Part shown: piece after piece, positions 54,033-62,672 of the stretch | Numbering within the stretch: position 1 is the first letter of the stretch | How the letters are laid out: every line of letters starts with the position of its first letter | From: GCA-2720865 sp047630275 | GTDB lineage: Bacteria > Bdellovibrionota > Bacteriovoracia > Bacteriovoracales > Bacteriovoracaceae | DNA length: 64,000 nt | NCBI GenBank assembly: GCA_047630275.1 | Contig: JBLHVN010000001.1 | Span: 1,550,001 to 1,614,000 of the forward strand | Direction: 5' to 3' | Position numbers and translations under genes: made by a program | The notes under the pieces: model-generated | Seen by the model: only the letters and a program-made list of their open reading frames with translations | What the model was told of the DNA's origin: nothing | The model's database searches: none

Positions 54033-56792
54033 ATGTATTGGAGTTATGAATTGCCCAGACAAATGGCCGAACATTCTATTAGGGCAGTAAGTTTTCCTAT
54101 TAAGGGTAAACTTATATCAGTTATCACCTTTCTCATCTTAAGCAGCTTGTCGGTCTACGCTTATTACGCTCTTGATCATTTCAAAAAAGATAAGTCAGCC
54201 TATATATTTGAAACATCTCTTAGTGTGACTGAAGGAGTGAGTTCACTTCTTTCACAAGACCTCCTCAATACAAAACAAACCATGGGCCTCCTTGGGGAAG
54301 CGGTTAGTATAAACCACAGAAATAGTGAACTCATTAGAAACATCTTCAACGCCAACCCTAATATAATTGAATTTTCCATCTATGATGGCGCCAATAGAGA
54401 GTTGCTCTTTGGTCTGCGGGATAAGAACTATCTCAAGGCCAATGGTTTGGGTGATGACTACTTTTTAAACCTCACTAAAGAAAAAGAACTTCCCTTCGAA
54501 AAGATTCAAGAGAAGAAGAGCTTACTCTTTAACCCAGGTCTTAACCTAGAGATCCCTCACTTGGTGGTGGCCGAGTTCAATCAAAATAAGAATCAATTCT
54601 ATGTGGCCCGTTTAAAGCTCTCTAACTTTATAGACCTCTTTAATTCAAATTCGACTTATGAAACCTTTGTCCTCTCTCAGTCTGGGGAAGTATTGATCCA
54701 CCGAGCAATGGCCGGTAATAAGGGGAAGCTAGAGGTTTCTCCTTCAGCCTATTATAAGTCTTTTTACAATGAGAGTTTGAAAAAGGGGGTCAAGGAGTTT
54801 GACAACTCTAAGGGGCAAAGACTCTTAGTTTCCTTTGAAAAAAATGATGTCTTTGATCTTGTTGTCCTATCTGAAATTAATAAGGAAAAGGCTTTTAGCG
54901 CTGCTGATTATATCATTGGCAAATCAATTTACTTTGCCCTTTTTCTTATCTCTTTTGCCGTTATCACAGGAATCCTTTTCAGCAGAAACCTAACTTCTCA
55001 CGTAGAGAAGCTTCATCAAGGAATCAAGAAGATTACAGGAGGGGACTTTAAGACAAAGGTTGTCGTAAACTCCCGAGATGAAATAGGCGCTTTGTCTGAT
55101 AGCTTTAATTTTATGTCCAGTGAGATCCTTAGGTATATGGATGAAATGGTTGAGAAGATTAGGCTTGAAAAAGAAGTTGAAGTTGCTCAATTAGTTCAAA
55201 GCAGTTTCTTTCCCCCTAATGATCTCCGTATTGGGGGCTATGATATTGCCGCTTTTTATTCTCCTGCTTCTGAATGCGGAGGGGATTGGTGGGGTTATCT
55301 TGAACATGAAGGAAAATTCTCTATCTTTATAGCTGATGCCACAGGACATGGCGTACCTGCGGCTCTTTTAACCGCGACGGCCAACTCTTCATTAAATTTT
55401 ATCAAAGAGATCTTAAAAGAAAACCCTTCGCTTATTGAGAGGCCAAGTGAAATGATGGGCATGATCAATAGGGTGGTTTGCAGTACGGGAAATCAAATCT
55501 TAATGACCTTTTTTATCATAAGTTTTGATCCCATCAATAAGACTATTAACTATTCAAACGCTAGTCATAACCCTCCTCTAAAGGTTCATTTAAATAAAGA
55601 CTTGATCGATAAGAGTGACTTTGTTCCCCTTCTAAGCGAGCCAGGTCCGCACTTAGGAAAAGACGCCACGGCTGTTTATAAAGAAATAAAGGAAGACCTC
55701 AAAGGGGACGAGGAGTTTATCTTTTTCACAGATGGAATCCTAGAATGTGTAAATAACAATAATAAGCCCTACGGGCAAAGACGTTTTTTAAAAGCCTTAG
55801 CAGAGGGAAGCCATTTAAGTGTCTTTGAATCAAGAGATAACTGTGTCAAGAAGGCCTATCAATTCTATGAAGATGTTAAACCGGAAGATGATATAACTTT
55901 CTTACTCCTTAAAATGAGCAGCTCCTCAAAGAGTCAGTATGATTTTTCACAGTTTAAAGCTTCTGTTTTAAGCAGAAACCCTAAGCTCCCTGAGGGCCTA
56001 GTTAAGGTTGGTAATGAGGAAGCAGATGTTATCTTTGTGGATATGGACCAAATAGATCAGGCCCAAGGCATAATACAAAAATATAAAGAGAAAATTATCG
56101 TCATTTCAAGCTGGAGTGATGATGTAAATATAACGAAGATTCTTTTTAAGCACACTCTCTCTCATCTGATAGGAAGTAACTCAGATCAGTTTGAAAGAGA
56201 GGTCTTTGATACTTGTTCTGGCATTAAAGATAAAGAAATTAAAAACCTCTCTTATTTTTTAGATGCTTCAGGTCGGGCTGAAGAAATAACTTTAACGAAC
56301 TCTCTTACGGCCATTGATGAGATCAAAGAGGTGCTAGATAAAATAAGCCTAGATAACTTCTTCGATTCACCTATGGACTATCTTGAGTCAATCTCAAGCG
56401 AGTTAGCCTCTAACGCTATCTTTAATGCCACTGGGCACGAATCAACTGAGAGGACATTAAAAGTAAAACTCAGCGCTGATGAAGGAATCCTTTATAAAGT
56501 TGGCAAGGTCAACAATAACATAGTCATCGAAGTTACGGATAACTCAGGAAGCCTTACTCTAGAGAGATTATTTGAGAGTTTAAATAGAAGCGCTATTGAG
56601 AAAGTTCCCGAGGAAAAAAAGGGCGGAGCAGGCTTAGGTTTTTATATGATCTATAGCTTCTCTAATCAGGTTATCTTTAACCTAAAGAAAGATAAATCGA
56701 CTTCGATCATTTGTGTCATCGAAGAGACGAAAAGATATAAAAAATATAGATCAAGGATAACGTCATTTCATTATTTTAATGATCTTGCATAG
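54033..56792 (+). CDS. Membrane SpoIIE-type phosphatase with C-terminal anti-sigma-like kinase domain
   Basis: A 919-residue protein. TM1 (~27-47) and TM2 (~297-317) flank a ~240-residue periplasmic sensor of Cache type. HAMP (~318-370) and a coiled coil lead to a PP2C/SpoIIE phosphatase (~385-625) with metal-binding ECGGDWWG (near 414) and DATGHG (near 434). A receiver-like but degenerate stretch (~640-740) follows, then an RsbW-like ATPase domain (ELASNAIFNATG, GGAGLGF). Such proteins dephosphorylate and rephosphorylate a STAS partner, which is the next gene. No clear ribosome binding site precedes ATG 54033; Met11 is an alternative start. Confidence 0.85.
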   Translation: MYWSYELPRQMAEHSIRAVSFPIKGKLISVITFLILSSLSVYAYYALDHFKKDKSAYIFETSLSVTEGVSSLLSQDLLNTKQTMGLLGEAVSINHRNSELIRNIFNANPNIIEFSIYDGANRELLFGLRDKNYLKANGLGDDYFLNLTKEKELPFEKIQEKKSLLFNPGLNLEIPHLVVAEFNQNKNQFYVARLKLSNFIDLFNSNSTYETFVLSQSGEVLIHRAMAGNKGKLEVSPSAYYKSFYNESLKKGVKEFDNSKGQRLLVSFEKNDVFDLVVLSEINKEKAFSAADYIIGKSIYFALFLISFAVITGILFSRNLTSHVEKLHQGIKKITGGDFKTKVVVNSRDEIGALSDSFNFMSSEILRYMDEMVEKIRLEKEVEVAQLVQSSFFPPNDLRIGGYDIAAFYSPASECGGDWWGYLEHEGKFSIFIADATGHGVPAALLTATANSSLNFIKEILKENPSLIERPSEMMGMINRVVCSTGNQILMTFFIISFDPINKTINYSNASHNPPLKVHLNKDLIDKSDFVPLLSEPGPHLGKDATAVYKEIKEDLKGDEEFIFFTDGILECVNNNNKPYGQRRFLKALAEGSHLSVFESRDNCVKKAYQFYEDVKPEDDITFLLLKMSSSSKSQYDFSQFKASVLSRNPKLPEGLVKVGNEEADVIFVDMDQIDQAQGIIQKYKEKIIVISSWSDDVNITKILFKHTLSHLIGSNSDQFEREVFDTCSGIKDKEIKNLSYFLDASGRAEEITLTNSLTAIDEIKEVLDKISLDNFFDSPMDYLESISSELASNAIFNATGHESTERTLKVKLSADEGILYKVGKVNNNIVIEVTDNSGSLTLERLFESLNRSAIEKVPEEKKGGAGLGFYMIYSFSNQVIFNLKKDKSTSIICVIEETKRYKKYRSRITSFHYFNDLA

Positions 56793-56800
56793 GAAGAGTT

Positions 56801-57268
56801 ATGAGTGGAAATTTAGACATTAAAACCAAAGTAAGTGGTAACAAAGTCGTCGTTGACTTAGCCGGGGCCATCGATGAAGATGCAGATTTTTCTAAGGTTA
56901 AAGGATTAGGGGGAATGGACTCTTATGAATTTAATTTTGATAATATAAATTCAATTAATTCTTGCGGCGTTAGAGAATGGACAAACTTTGTCAGCTCTCT
57001 TGGGGATCAGGCCAGCATTAAGTACCTGCATTGCAGGCAGATTATAATTGAGCAGATCAATATGGTTCATGGTTTCATTCCAGAAAATGCGAGTATCGAA
57101 TCTTTTTATGCTCCCTACTTTTGTGAGGATTTAGATAAAGAGTACAAGATTCTTTTAAAATCATCTGATGTTATCGACAAGAAGGCACCAAAGGTTGCAT
57201 GCCCTGATGGAGACTATGAAATGGAGTTTGATGCCATCGAAGGTCAGTACTTTAATTTTATCAAGTAG
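56801..57268 (+). CDS. STAS-domain protein (anti-sigma antagonist-like)
   Basis: A 155-residue protein. Residues ~1-105 form a STAS-like domain: KVVVDLAGAIDED, YEFNFDNINSINSCGVREW, the last part aligning with the SSG-x-x motif of SpoIIAA/RsbV. The usual phospho-Ser position falls in NSCG, so Ser is present with Cys replacing the next Ser. The C-terminal ~45 residues are extra. Lying 8 bases after the phosphatase/kinase gene, it is the probable substrate of both activities. Confidence 0.8.
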   Translation: MSGNLDIKTKVSGNKVVVDLAGAIDEDADFSKVKGLGGMDSYEFNFDNINSINSCGVREWTNFVSSLGDQASIKYLHCRQIIIEQINMVHGFIPENASIESFYAPYFCEDLDKEYKILLKSSDVIDKKAPKVACPDGDYEMEFDAIEGQYFNFIK

Positions 57269-57276
57269 GAAAGCTT

Positions 57277-58815
57277 ATGGAAGGATTCACTTATTTAGAT
57301 AACCTCTTCGAGCCAATTGCTGTGGTGGATAAGAAGTTTGATATCATTTATTATAATAACTATTTTGTGACCTTTACCCGCTCTAGTCCTAGACAGATTA
57401 AAAAAGCCCCAGGAGTAATTGGGATCTTAAACTTTACTCAATATGACTTTAAGAAGTCTCTACGAGATTCTTTAACAAAGAAAGAGGAGTTCCTCTCCCC
57501 TGAAGTAGGGCTTAGTATAGCTGGAGAAGAGGAGAGTCATACCGTTGTTTTAAAGATTATTCCCATTTCTGAAGAGAGGCTTATGCTTTGCCTAAATGAT
57601 GTTTCAGTAGAAACAAGGCTGCATGAAAAGTATAGAAGTCAGCTCGTAGAATTAAGAAGTTCCCATGAGCAGCTAATGCAAACAGATAAGTTAGCCACGA
57701 TAGGGCAACTTACAGCAGGGATTAGCCATGAAATCAATAACCCTCTTACCGTTGCCTTAGGAGGCTCTCAGAATATTGAGTTCTTCTTAGAATCTAAAAA
57801 GGTTGACCTAAAAGAAGTGAAGACAAGCAATCAAATGATTCTTGAGTCATTAAAAAAGGTCGTTGATATAATTTCAAACATGAAGTCCTTTGTTCATAAG
57901 TCTGAAGATCAAAAAGAATACTGCGATGTTTCTGAACTCATATTAAATGGCATCAAGCTGGTTCAAAATGGTTGGGCCAAGAACAATGTAGAGTTCAATA
58001 ATATTGTTCCTGAAGAAGCTAAGCTTTGCTTGGTGAATAAGATTGAATTAGAGCAAGTAATCGTCAACCTTCTACAAAATGCGGTCGACGCCCTTGAAGA
58101 AGCAGGCACAAAGAATCCTGAGATTACTATTTCTCTAGATACCAATATTGACGAAAATTGCTTAGAACTCTTTGTAAAAGATAATGGACCTGGTATTCCT
58201 AAAGAAATTCAAAAGGATATTTTCAAACCATTCTTTACTACTAAGAAAGTAGGAAAAGGAACTGGCCTTGGTATGGCCATTTCTGAAAGGCTTATCAACA
58301 AATACAGAGGAACTATTGAAATTGAAGAATCTAATGAAAAGGGGACAACCTTTGTTGTTCAACTCCCTCTAATTGAAGACAGCTCCATTAGTCATAACTC
58401 AAGGCTGGTAGATAATCTTTCTAATGATACGGTAAAAACCATTCTTGTTGTAGACGATGAACCACAGATTCTCAATATCATGGAAAAATTCATCCAAGAG
58501 GCTGGGCATCTTTTTATAGGTTCTTCAGGAGGGGAAGAGGCGCTAAAGTTATTAGGAGACGTAGAAGTTGATATCATCATCTCTGACTATCATATGCCCC
58601 GGATGAATGGATCCCAGTTTGTTGCTAAAGTTAGAAAGATGGACGATGAAGTACCTATCCTCTTTTTATCGAGCTCAGAAACCCTAAACGAGTATGAAAA
58701 AGACAAAGATAAACTAGGCATCTCTGGATTGATCATCAAGCCTTTTACTAAAGAAGACATCTTCTCTTCTATTGGCTACCTTTTAACCGACGAGGAAGAC
58801 GATGTTACCGAGTAG
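57277..58815 (+). CDS. Soluble hybrid histidine kinase (PAS, kinase, receiver)
   Basis: A 512-residue cytosolic kinase without membrane segments. An N-terminal PAS-like domain (~1-110), dimerisation box GQLTAGISHEINNP (His151) and ATPase domain (NLLQNAVDALEEAG, DNGPGIP, GTGLGMAISERL) are followed by a receiver domain (~390-505; Asp437 in IIISDYHMP, Lys in IKPF). It is the third gene of the phosphatase/STAS operon and overlaps the next receiver gene by 14 bases. Confidence 0.9.
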   Translation: MEGFTYLDNLFEPIAVVDKKFDIIYYNNYFVTFTRSSPRQIKKAPGVIGILNFTQYDFKKSLRDSLTKKEEFLSPEVGLSIAGEEESHTVVLKIIPISEERLMLCLNDVSVETRLHEKYRSQLVELRSSHEQLMQTDKLATIGQLTAGISHEINNPLTVALGGSQNIEFFLESKKVDLKEVKTSNQMILESLKKVVDIISNMKSFVHKSEDQKEYCDVSELILNGIKLVQNGWAKNNVEFNNIVPEEAKLCLVNKIELEQVIVNLLQNAVDALEEAGTKNPEITISLDTNIDENCLELFVKDNGPGIPKEIQKDIFKPFFTTKKVGKGTGLGMAISERLINKYRGTIEIEESNEKGTTFVVQLPLIEDSSISHNSRLVDNLSNDTVKTILVVDDEPQILNIMEKFIQEAGHLFIGSSGGEEALKLLGDVEVDIIISDYHMPRMNGSQFVAKVRKMDDEVPILFLSSSETLNEYEKDKDKLGISGLIIKPFTKEDIFSSIGYLLTDEEDDVTE

Positions 58816-59218
58816 GCAAAAGTACTCTGTCTTAGTTGTTGATGATGAAGAATATATCTGTCAGATGATGAAGACCATGCTTAGTAGTTTTCCTTCAATT
58901 GAAACTATCATCACTTGTAATACGTCTCAGCTCGCCATTCAAAAACTGCATAATCAAGAGTTTGATGTGATCATCCTTGATAACCATATGCCAAATAGGC
59001 TTGGTCTTGAATTGATAAAGATCATCGTTAATTTTAAAAACGTAAAAGCAAAGCAGATCATCTTTATGTCAGGGATGATGGAGGACACAGAAGTCGTCAC
59101 CGCCATTAAGATGGGAGTGAAGCACTTTCTTATTAAGCCTTTTACAAGAGATAGGCTTCACCTTGCTTTAAAGAAGGTTTTAGCCCCACCTAAAAAGAAG
59201 AAGCGTCCAAAATCATAA
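58802..59218 (+). CDS. Single-domain response regulator
   Basis: A 138-residue receiver: DDEE at residues 15-18, phospho-acceptor Asp60 in VIILDNHMP, Lys near 110 in LIKPF, and a basic C-terminal tail (APPKKKKRPKS) that may contact nucleic acid or a protein. Translation is coupled to the hybrid kinase by a 14-base overlap. It is the last gene of the operon. Confidence 0.9.
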   Translation: MLPSRQKYSVLVVDDEEYICQMMKTMLSSFPSIETIITCNTSQLAIQKLHNQEFDVIILDNHMPNRLGLELIKIIVNFKNVKAKQIIFMSGMMEDTEVVTAIKMGVKHFLIKPFTRDRLHLALKKVLAPPKKKKRPKS

Positions 59219-59270
59219 CTTGATGCTGGGCGTATATAACGGCTTCCCATTAGATTCATCTAGGAAAGAT

Positions 59271-59301
59271 AGCTTGAAGTTGTTAAGCTTTCTTTTTATT
59301 T
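59271..59301 (+). terminator. Probable terminator of the signalling operon
   Basis: AGCTT (59271-59275) and AAGCT (59285-59289) form a short stem, optionally extended by GAAAG/CTTTC across a bulge, followed by TTCTTTTTATTT. Modest stem, good U run. Confidence 0.4.
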
Positions 59302-59311
59302 GGAGCCTTTT

Positions 59312-60013
59312 ATGATCAAGTTATCTCTATTTAGCCTTTGTCTCATCTACTCTCTCATGGCCTTTGGGGCCCTAAGTGATGGTATGGAGAAAACCTTAGA
59401 TTTAACTCATGTTGAAGACAATGATTACTTAGCTTTTGAAAACTACCGCCAAAGACCAAGGGCCCCTATTGCCGCTGGTATCTTAATCAATGATAAAAGA
59501 CCAACAACCCTACAAGAGATCATGGCCGTGTTCTCTGAGGATTTTAAGGCCCTCCTCCCGGAAGGAACTACTATAAAGGAGAGTGTTAATGGAGAAGGAA
59601 AGATAGTTTGGCGCTACCCTATAGGGACAAGGGTCATTCATCAATTGAACTTTAAAGATGATAAGAAAACACTCTTTGAACTTAGGATGATTGAGAGGGT
59701 CTCAGATTCTAGATGGGCCTATGGGGTCTATCATCCAAAAGAAGCTGAACTCACTCTTCAAGACTATAGGGGACAACTTCCTAAGGAGTTCATTTTAAAA
59801 ACGAAAGAGGGAAGACCACTAAATATAAAGCTCCGTCATATTCCCCTTCATGTCTGTCAAAACTGCCATAGAAATACCACCTCAGCACCTCATCAGTATG
59901 AAGGACCTAAGGACGTAGGCCCCTGTGAGTTCACTCCTGTTAATCCGAAGGTTAAGGTGGACTGGGTTAATGACTTCACCGAGGCCTTTGGGCGATCGCC
60001 CATTACAAAATAA
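59312..60013 (+). CDS. Exported protein with a single CxxCH heme-binding motif
   Basis: Start set at ATG 59312 (GGAG 7 bases upstream; a TTG at 59300 would include the ribosome binding site); 233 residues. The signal peptide is MIKLSLFSLCLIYSLMAFG. A single CQNCHR motif near residue 190, followed by HQYEGPKDVGPC, suggests covalent binding of one c-type heme, or a metal site, near the C-terminus. The remainder (~25-180) shows no cytochrome fold I recognise. Probably periplasmic. Confidence 0.65.
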   Translation: MIKLSLFSLCLIYSLMAFGALSDGMEKTLDLTHVEDNDYLAFENYRQRPRAPIAAGILINDKRPTTLQEIMAVFSEDFKALLPEGTTIKESVNGEGKIVWRYPIGTRVIHQLNFKDDKKTLFELRMIERVSDSRWAYGVYHPKEAELTLQDYRGQLPKEFILKTKEGRPLNIKLRHIPLHVCQNCHRNTTSAPHQYEGPKDVGPCEFTPVNPKVKVDWVNDFTEAFGRSPITK

Positions 60014-60170
60014 GATTATTTAGAAAATACTCCATAAGTCCCCGTATTTACGGTCAATGACGCATTGTATTAATTTCACTCACTCTTGAGGGTTTTTCTA
60101 GGAATGGTAAAACAGTCCTGAAATAAAAATGCGGAAGAACTATACACCTAACCTCAATGGGAGACTTACA

Positions 60171-61121
60171 ATGTTAAGTACAAAATTTCTAAGAAACGCT
60201 TTATTAGTAACGGCCATCAGCATGACTTCAGTTAATGTCATGGCCAACAATCAATTTGGAAACAAGAATAACCTTAAGGATTTTCGTGTCTGTAAGCCTT
60301 ATCATGAAAAAGTTCAAGGTTTAAACAACAAGATCATGAACTTTGAAGATCAGGTACTAGCTCCCTTAGAAAGAGAACTCTCTACACGTTCATCGAGAGT
60401 AAACAACAGAGCAAATGACGAAAGAAAACTAGAAAAGGTAGTTACAAGCATCCAATATCAAATCAGTAGTGGAGAAGGAAGGCTTGTTAGTAACCCAAGC
60501 ACTATTGAAGCTAATAAAAGAAGAATGGTCGAAGCCCGGGGTAATATTGCTACTTTAGAAGATGTAATTGCGGCGGCTGAGCTTGATCTAAGAGATGTTG
60601 GATTTATCAAAAGAAAGATTCTTAAAAAGAGGATCAAGAATGCTAAAAAAGATATCACAAAAGAAAATGATAGAATCGTAAACCTTAACCGCTCAAATGA
60701 GGACCTTGCTAGAGAGATTCAAACTCTTCCAGGTCAAATTGAAGCTAATAGAGAAAGACTAGTTGTTGCTGAAGCCAACTTAGCGGAAATGAGAAATAGA
60801 GTTCCAACCCTAGCTCAACTTCGTGATGAGGAAAGAGCTGTTAGAAATAGCTTAGATTCTCAAGAAGATATCAAAAGGGACCTCTCTAGAGAGTTTCTCT
60901 TTGCTCAGGATGAACTTAATGGCTGTAGAGTTATTAAGGAAAACTCAGATACTTACGTAGCTCTTCACAGAATGGTTAAGCGCTTAAAAGCGGCTAATTG
61001 TGATGTTGAGCTCGTGAGAAGAAGACTTCCTTACGACGCGCCTAAGACGACTCTAAGAGCTCTTGGTGAGGCAGATCGTTTAGTATGTACAGTAGAAGTT
61101 GCACCAGTAAATAATCAATAA
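60171..61121 (+). CDS. Exported coiled-coil protein
   Basis: Start set at ATG 60171 (GGGAG 7 bases upstream), giving signal peptide MLSTKFLRNALLVTAISMTSVNVMA; an upstream ATG at 60129 is disfavoured. The ~292 mature residues are almost all helical with heptads rich in Glu, Arg, Leu and Asn, an extended periplasmic coiled coil. Three Cys (VCKPYHE, LNGCRV, AANCDV), plus VCTVEV at the end, could form disulfides joining the ends of the hairpin. No catalytic motif is seen. A strong terminator follows. Confidence 0.7.
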   Translation: MLSTKFLRNALLVTAISMTSVNVMANNQFGNKNNLKDFRVCKPYHEKVQGLNNKIMNFEDQVLAPLERELSTRSSRVNNRANDERKLEKVVTSIQYQISSGEGRLVSNPSTIEANKRRMVEARGNIATLEDVIAAAELDLRDVGFIKRKILKKRIKNAKKDITKENDRIVNLNRSNEDLAREIQTLPGQIEANRERLVVAEANLAEMRNRVPTLAQLRDEERAVRNSLDSQEDIKRDLSREFLFAQDELNGCRVIKENSDTYVALHRMVKRLKAANCDVELVRRRLPYDAPKTTLRALGEADRLVCTVEVAPVNNQ

Positions 61122-61131
61122 AAGATAGAGG

Positions 61132-61160
61132 CCAGGGACTTTGCTCCCTGGTCTTTTTTT
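61132..61160 (+). terminator. Strong rho-independent terminator
   Basis: CCAGGGA (61132-61138), loop CTTTGC, TCCCTGG (61145-61151), extended by G-T and A-T pairs and followed by seven T. It overlaps the stop of the convergent gene. Confidence 0.85.
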
Positions 61161-62076
61161 AAAAGAAGGCGCTAAAGGCCGCGCTAAAATCATTGTTTAA
61201 ATAATAGTTATTATAGACTCCAAAGATAAACCTCTTCTTAAACATTACTTGAACACCTAAAAATCCATAATGATCTTTTCGATCAGTTGAATCTACTAGC
61301 AGAGGATCTGAAGTTAGGACCACCGGGTGCCCATGATCTTCAGATCTTTGTCCATAAGTGAGCATAACTCTTTTTAAAAAGATGCTTATAGAAAAGATGC
61401 GGGCCGTTGTTTGATAATCGGTGCTATTTTTTAATAAGGTATAATCCACGGCGACATTGGCAATCTTAAAACCTGCTGAAAGAGAATCTGTATAATAGGT
61501 GGAAACAAGACCGTCCCCATCTACTCCATCATCTCTTGTCCTAGTATAGCTAGCGCTCAAGACTCCAAACCTTAAAGTAAGTCCCGCGCCTCCACCAATC
61601 TTTGAAGTCTCTCCATTGTATTTCCCAACCAGGCCAAGACTGGCCGAGTAGATCTTATTTTTCTTACCTAAGAGATTAAAGGCCAGGACTCCATTGATCT
61701 TTTGACTCTTATATTTATCCGTATTGGTTTTTCTATTCCAAAACTCACGGTCTGATTCAATGGGAATATTTCCAAAGAAAGTTCCTTCATTATTTGTTGT
61801 TGAAAAACCAGATCCAACGACTCCTGTTCCGGCAACAAGGTTGATATCAAAGGAGCTGTCATACTTAATGATCTCAACGCCAGTTCTATCAATATTGGCA
61901 ATACTAGCAGGAACTGTACTTAAAGAGGCGCCCTGCCCAGGAACAGATGCGCCGCCACTTCTATTACCAGAGAAGACATCCGGACAATCTAAGAAATCAA
62001 ACTTATCGCACATGCGGTCTGCGGCCATAAGAGGATTAGAAAACAAGAATATGATTAATATTGAGGCTTTAAGCAC
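61159..62076 (-). CDS. Exported outer-membrane beta-barrel-like protein
   Basis: A 305-residue protein with signal peptide MLKASILIIFLFSNPLMA. A short Cys pair (MCDKFDFLDCPD) and a Gly/Ser linker precede a barrel-like run of alternating strands (KIYSASLGLVGKYNG, AGLTLRFGVLSASYTRT, IFSISIFLKRVMLTYGQ) ending in SAAFSAFF, an aromatic C-terminus typical of outer-membrane barrels. The function is unknown. Confidence 0.7.
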   Translation of the reverse strand: MLKASILIIFLFSNPLMAADRMCDKFDFLDCPDVFSGNRSGGASVPGQGASLSTVPASIANIDRTGVEIIKYDSSFDINLVAGTGVVGSGFSTTNNEGTFFGNIPIESDREFWNRKTNTDKYKSQKINGVLAFNLLGKKNKIYSASLGLVGKYNGETSKIGGGAGLTLRFGVLSASYTRTRDDGVDGDGLVSTYYTDSLSAGFKIANVAVDYTLLKNSTDYQTTARIFSISIFLKRVMLTYGQRSEDHGHPVVLTSDPLLVDSTDRKDHYGFLGVQVMFKKRFIFGVYNNYYLNNDFSAAFSAFF

Positions 62077-62224
62077 CTTAATATTCTACCTTTTTTGGGG
62101 CTTTATCCTAGGGAGAAAACCTGTCCAAAGACCTCTATTAGATTCTCTTGTAAGGAAGCTGAGGGCCTTCTCTAAAGGGGCCTTAGAGCGTCTATTTAGC
62201 TGTAGAAAGCGGTCTCGATGGGCC

Positions 62225-62665
62225 TTAGTCTTTGATCATCTTAGCTAGTTCATCATCAGCAGAAGGCTCGTTTGCCTCAGCATTGCCTTGAAAGAGGTCT
62301 AGGCCATGTTTAAGCGCCTTGATCACTGTCTCTTCTAAGTTATCAAAATGAGGTTTTGATAAGAAATCAAAAGCCCCATACGAGAGGGCCTCACGCATAA
62401 GCTGTTCATTTCCATGGGCCGTATAAAAGATAATAGGGTGTTCATATTTTAATTCACGCATCTTAGCTATAAATTCAATGCCATTCATTTTGGGCATATT
62501 GATGTCACAGACAATGGCATGATAGGTGCTACCTTTTACCGCCTCAAGGCCTTCAAGACCATTATATGCGGCTCCTATCTTATCAGCATGGGGTTCTAAA
62601 AGATCTTGCAATAAACTACTAAGAACTTCTTCGTCTTCAACAATTAATAAATTACCTTTACTCAT
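62225..62665 (-). CDS. Single-domain response regulator
   Basis: A 146-residue receiver: EDEE at 10-13, phospho-acceptor Asp54 in AIVCDINMP, Thr in YTAHG and Lys in LSKP. The C-terminal ~25 acidic residues are a tail with no output domain. It lies 7 bases downstream of the PilZ/receiver-like gene, so the two are probably co-transcribed. Confidence 0.9.
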   Translation of the reverse strand: MSKGNLLIVEDEEVLSSLLQDLLEPHADKIGAAYNGLEGLEAVKGSTYHAIVCDINMPKMNGIEFIAKMRELKYEHPIIFYTAHGNEQLMREALSYGAFDFLSKPHFDNLEETVIKALKHGLDLFQGNAEANEPSADDELAKMIKD

Positions 62666-62672
62666 AATTCAC

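Noticed and set aside
61724..62248. 174-codon plus-strand frame opposite the barrel gene
   Set aside because: It is antisense to a gene with a signal peptide and barrel pattern; its translation is low-complexity and has no domain or start signal.
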